DNA from: an uncultured Burkholderiales bacterium
Lineage (GTDB): Bacteria > Pseudomonadota > Gammaproteobacteria > Burkholderiales > Burkholderiaceae_C
NCBI GenBank assembly: GCA_903861115.1
Contig: CAIOTD010000035.1
Span: 1-36,397 of the forward strand
DNA: 36,397 bases
Reading direction: 5' to 3'
In this document: positions 34,442-36,397 of the stretch, piece after piece
Layout: each line of letters opens with the position of its first letter
Numbering within the stretch: position 1 is the stretch's first letter
The notes under the pieces: model-generated
Databases searched by the model: none
Told to the model about the DNA's origin: nothing
Seen by the model: the letters and a program-made list of their open reading frames with translations, nothing else
Translations under genes and position numbers: made by a program

Positions 34442-35146
34442 ATGGAATTCCTACAAACTGCAGACTTTTGGATCGGGTTGTTCAACATCATTTTGATCAA
34501 CATCCTTTTATCAGGCGACAACGCGGTTGTTATTGCCTTGGCCGCACGAACTTTGCCACCGAGGGAAAGAAAACTCGCAATCCTCTGGGGATCAGGCGCC
34601 GCTGTGGTTTTAAGGATTTTATTGACCGTCGTCGCTGCGAAATTGCTAGAACTGCCATTCTTGCAAATCATTGGTGGATTGCTTCTTTTATGGATCGGCG
34701 TCCAGCTGCTTGCTGAAGACGATGATGGCGACGAAGATGAAGCCAAAGAGCACTCAAATTTACGCTCAGCGATCTTTACCATCTTGATCGCTGATTTGGT
34801 CATGAGTCTAGACAATGTAATTGGCGTTGCGGCAGCAGCAAAAGGATCCATGATTTTGTTGGTCCTGGGTTTGGCCATCAGCATTCCCCTGATCGTCTTT
34901 AGTAGCAATGTAATGATGAGTCTCATGTCGCGCTTCCCCATCATTGTGACCCTCGGGGCGGCTTTGATCGGCTGGGTCAGCGGTGAGGCAGTGATCAATG
35001 ACAGTGCCATTCATGACTGGGTTCATGCTACACCCCTGTTGCAATACGCCATCCCCGCATTGTGTGCAGTGTTTGTTGTTGCATTGGGTAATTATTTGAA
35101 AAAGAAATCCTCACATCAAGATGACGCGCCTACAGATGCGCATTGA
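34442..35146 (+). CDS. TerC/YjbE-family integral membrane protein
   Basis: The 234-residue protein has about seven hydrophobic helices and the two TerC family motifs: SGDNAVVIALAARTL (24-38) and DLVMSLDNVIGVAAAA (118-133), whose conserved Asp and Asn lie in the membrane and are thought to bind a metal. Members of this family export Mn2+ or are linked to metal stress. A very acidic loop (residues 92-103, EDDDGDEDEAKE) separates helices. The tail (KKKSSHQDDAPTDAH) is polar. The start is ATG at 34442. sucC-sucD-terC is a familiar Burkholderiales order, and a clear terminator follows. The substrate here is not shown by the sequence. Confidence 0.93.
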   Translation: MEFLQTADFWIGLFNIILINILLSGDNAVVIALAARTLPPRERKLAILWGSGAAVVLRILLTVVAAKLLELPFLQIIGGLLLLWIGVQLLAEDDDGDEDEAKEHSNLRSAIFTILIADLVMSLDNVIGVAAAAKGSMILLVLGLAISIPLIVFSSNVMMSLMSRFPIIVTLGAALIGWVSGEAVINDSAIHDWVHATPLLQYAIPALCAVFVVALGNYLKKKSSHQDDAPTDAH

Positions 35147-35165
35147 CCTTTAATGGTGGATTGTT

Positions 35166-35198
35166 AAAAGCCCTTGATATTTATCAAGGGCTTTTTTT
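35166..35198. terminator. Intrinsic terminator after terC, shared with moaC
   Basis: AAAAGCCCTTGATA and TATCAAGGGCTTTT pair to form a long stem with a tiny loop, followed by a seven-T run on the plus strand. On the minus strand a four-T run follows, so it may also serve moaC, whose stop codon is at 35207. Confidence 0.92.
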
Positions 35199-35206
35199 AT
35201 GGGCCA

Positions 35207-35692
35207 TCAATTTGCTTTGTAACTTCCAGATCGTCCACCCTGCTTCTCCAATAGGTAAACAGACGTCATCACCATTGCGCGATCAACCGCTTTACACATG
35301 TCATAAACAGTCAACAACGCGACTTGCACCGCCGTTAAGGCCTCCATTTCAACACCCGTAGAGCCAACCGTTTCAGCCTGGACCTGACATTGCAAACCAA
35401 ACAGATTCTCGGCTTCTTCCTCCACCCAGGTCCACTCCAGTGCAACACGCGTTAAATACAAGGGGTGACACAATGGAATTAAATCACTGGTTTTTTTTGC
35501 ACCTTGAATACCTGCAATTCTTGCGACACCCAAAACATCGCCTTTTTTAGCCTGCCCTTGCTTGATCAGATCCAAAGTGCTTTTTGCCATCAAAATGCGC
35601 CCTTGTGCCAAGGCAACTCGATGGGTCATTGGTTTTTGTGATACATCAACCATATGAGCATCGCCTTTGGCGTCAAAATGGGTAAAGTCCAT
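35207..35692 (-). CDS. moaC: Cyclic pyranopterin monophosphate synthase MoaC
   Basis: MoaC makes cyclic pyranopterin monophosphate in the first stage of molybdenum cofactor synthesis. The 161 residues include [22 protein letters not shown], the active site LCHPL (74-78), [29 protein letters not shown] with the catalytic Asp131 and Lys134, and a GGRSG C-terminus. I chose the ATG at 35692 because GGAG lies 6 nt upstream and the length fits the family. The open frame extends to a GTG at 35770, but the extra part does not align. It is divergent from the M48 peptidase gene. Confidence 0.97.
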   Translation of the reverse strand: MDFTHFDAKGDAHMVDVSQKPMTHRVALAQGRILMAKSTLDLIKQGQAKKGDVLGVARIAGIQGAKKTSDLIPLCHPLYLTRVALEWTWVEEEAENLFGLQCQVQAETVGSTGVEMEALTAVQVALLTVYDMCKAVDRAMVMTSVYLLEKQGGRSGSYKAN

Positions 35693-35801
35693 CGCATCTC
35701 CATTTATAGAGTTAATATTCGTTGATTGCCCTTTAGGCGTACACCACGTATCATAATCAATTGACAGCACCTTCAGCGCCCAAGCGCAGACTTATTCACC
35801 C

Positions 35802-36397
35802 ATGTCACCTAAGCCTTTGTCCCACTTTTTAAAGATTCTTTTCGGCCTGTTGATTTCTGGCGCTGTGTTTGTTCAAGCCCAAACACCTGTCGCACCAAGA
35901 AAAGACGCTCGGCTTCCAAGTCTTGGGGATGGCTCCGAAATGCCGCTTGGCGAGGAGCGGCATATCGGTGAATCGGTCATGAAGGAAATTTTCAAAGACC
36001 CCGATTACATTGAAGATCCAATTCTTTTAGATTACTTGATGTCCATTTGGTTGCCCTTGATCGAGGCCGCAAAACTTAGGGGAGAGTTATCCGCGGAAAT
36101 GGAGCAACGTTTTGCATGGCAAGGATTTCTGATCAAAGACCCCAGCATCAATGCATTTGCTCTGCCAGGTGGATATATGGGTGTGCATATGGGTCTGATT
36201 GCAGCCGTTTCTAATCGAGATGAACTCGCCTCTGTCTTGGCTCATGAACTGAGCCACATCACTCAAAGGCATATTTCACGCCTTTTTGCTCAACAAGCTC
36301 AGCAAACTCCTTTGATGCTTGGCGCAATGGTACTTGGCATCATTGCCGCCGGAAGAAATCCCAACGCAGCAAGTGCACTCATGGTGGGTGGGCAAGC
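35802..36397 (+). CDS. M48-family periplasmic metalloprotease, BepA-like (3' end missing)
   Basis: The gene starts at the ATG at 35802 and runs off the right edge after 198 complete codons. A signal peptide is evident (basic start, hydrophobic LKILFGLLISGAVFV, cleavage near AQA). The peptidase part has NAFALPGGYMGVHMGLI and the zinc site HELSH (148-152), followed by ITQRHISR. The arrangement is that of BepA/YfgC, a periplasmic protease and chaperone for outer-membrane assembly, which has a C-terminal TPR region lying beyond this window. moaC and the M48 gene are divergent neighbours, as in other Burkholderiales. The symbol is withheld because the TPR part is not visible. Confidence 0.9.
   Translation, partial: MSPKPLSHFLKILFGLLISGAVFVQAQTPVAPRKDARLPSLGDGSEMPLGEERHIGESVMKEIFKDPDYIEDPILLDYLMSIWLPLIEAAKLRGELSAEMEQRFAWQGFLIKDPSINAFALPGGYMGVHMGLIAAVSNRDELASVLAHELSHITQRHISRLFAQQAQQTPLMLGAMVLGIIAAGRNPNAASALMVGGQ

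Noticed and set aside
1-36397. Search for CRISPR arrays, insertion sequences, phage genes, tRNA or rRNA
   Set aside because: None were seen; the genes are conserved housekeeping or metabolic genes with no terminal repeats or transposase motifs.

Overview
The window is ordinary chromosomal DNA of a betaproteobacterium, most likely order Burkholderiales. Three things support this: the GshA of the 'ferrooxidans' type (PF08886-like), the gene blocks leuS-lptE-holA-proA, bamE<>fur, hpf-ptsN-hprK and recA-recX-sucC-sucD-terC, and a DNA topoisomerase III that carries a C-terminal SWIB domain. By eye the base composition is about half G+C. Genus cannot be fixed from the sequence alone. No rRNA, tRNA, insertion sequence, phage gene or CRISPR array was seen. 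Coding density is high, and only one gap exceeds 300 bp (13497-13960).

Left part, mostly minus strand. A 5' fragment of gshA runs off the left edge (1-816). It is followed by a tight operon read right to left: dapB, leuS, lptE, holA, proA (7426 to 956), with bamE just upstream and divergent from fur. Next comes a three-gene operon with ATGA-type overlaps: a NodI-like ABC ATPase, a NodJ-like ABC-2 permease and a TehA/SLAC1-family (TDT) channel-like protein (11359 to 8620). To its right lie hprK, ptsN and hpf (nitrogen-PTS regulation and ribosome hibernation). hpf has its own promoter and intrinsic terminator.

Middle part. corA (Mg2+ channel) faces right. The minus-strand group pntAa-pntAb-pntB-mtn (proton-translocating transhydrogenase plus MTA/SAH nucleosidase) follows. 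Rightward are a NUDIX hydrolase and a single large molybdenum-hydroxylase subunit of CoxL form II type with no partner subunits beside it. topB (topoisomerase III with a Lys/Ala-rich histone-H1-like tail and a SWIB domain) faces left, ends at a shared bidirectional terminator, and is divergent from a small SET-domain lysine methyltransferase. birA follows.

Right part. A minus-strand marR / response regulator / histidine kinase group is divergent from recA. The shared control region holds a perfect 8-bp inverted repeat (probable MarR operator), a good sigma-70 promoter and a LexA-like palindrome. recA is separated from recX by a perfect 14-bp hairpin. A type-2 argC sits on the opposite strand before sucC-sucD-terC (TCA-cycle succinyl-CoA synthetase plus a TerC/YjbE membrane protein). 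moaC and the start of an M48 metalloprotease (BepA-like) close the window.

No clearly novel multi-gene system was found. The most interesting items are topB-SWIB with its H1-like tail next to a SET methyltransferase, the ABC-2/TDT operon, the orphan CoxL-like subunit, and the marR-recA control region.
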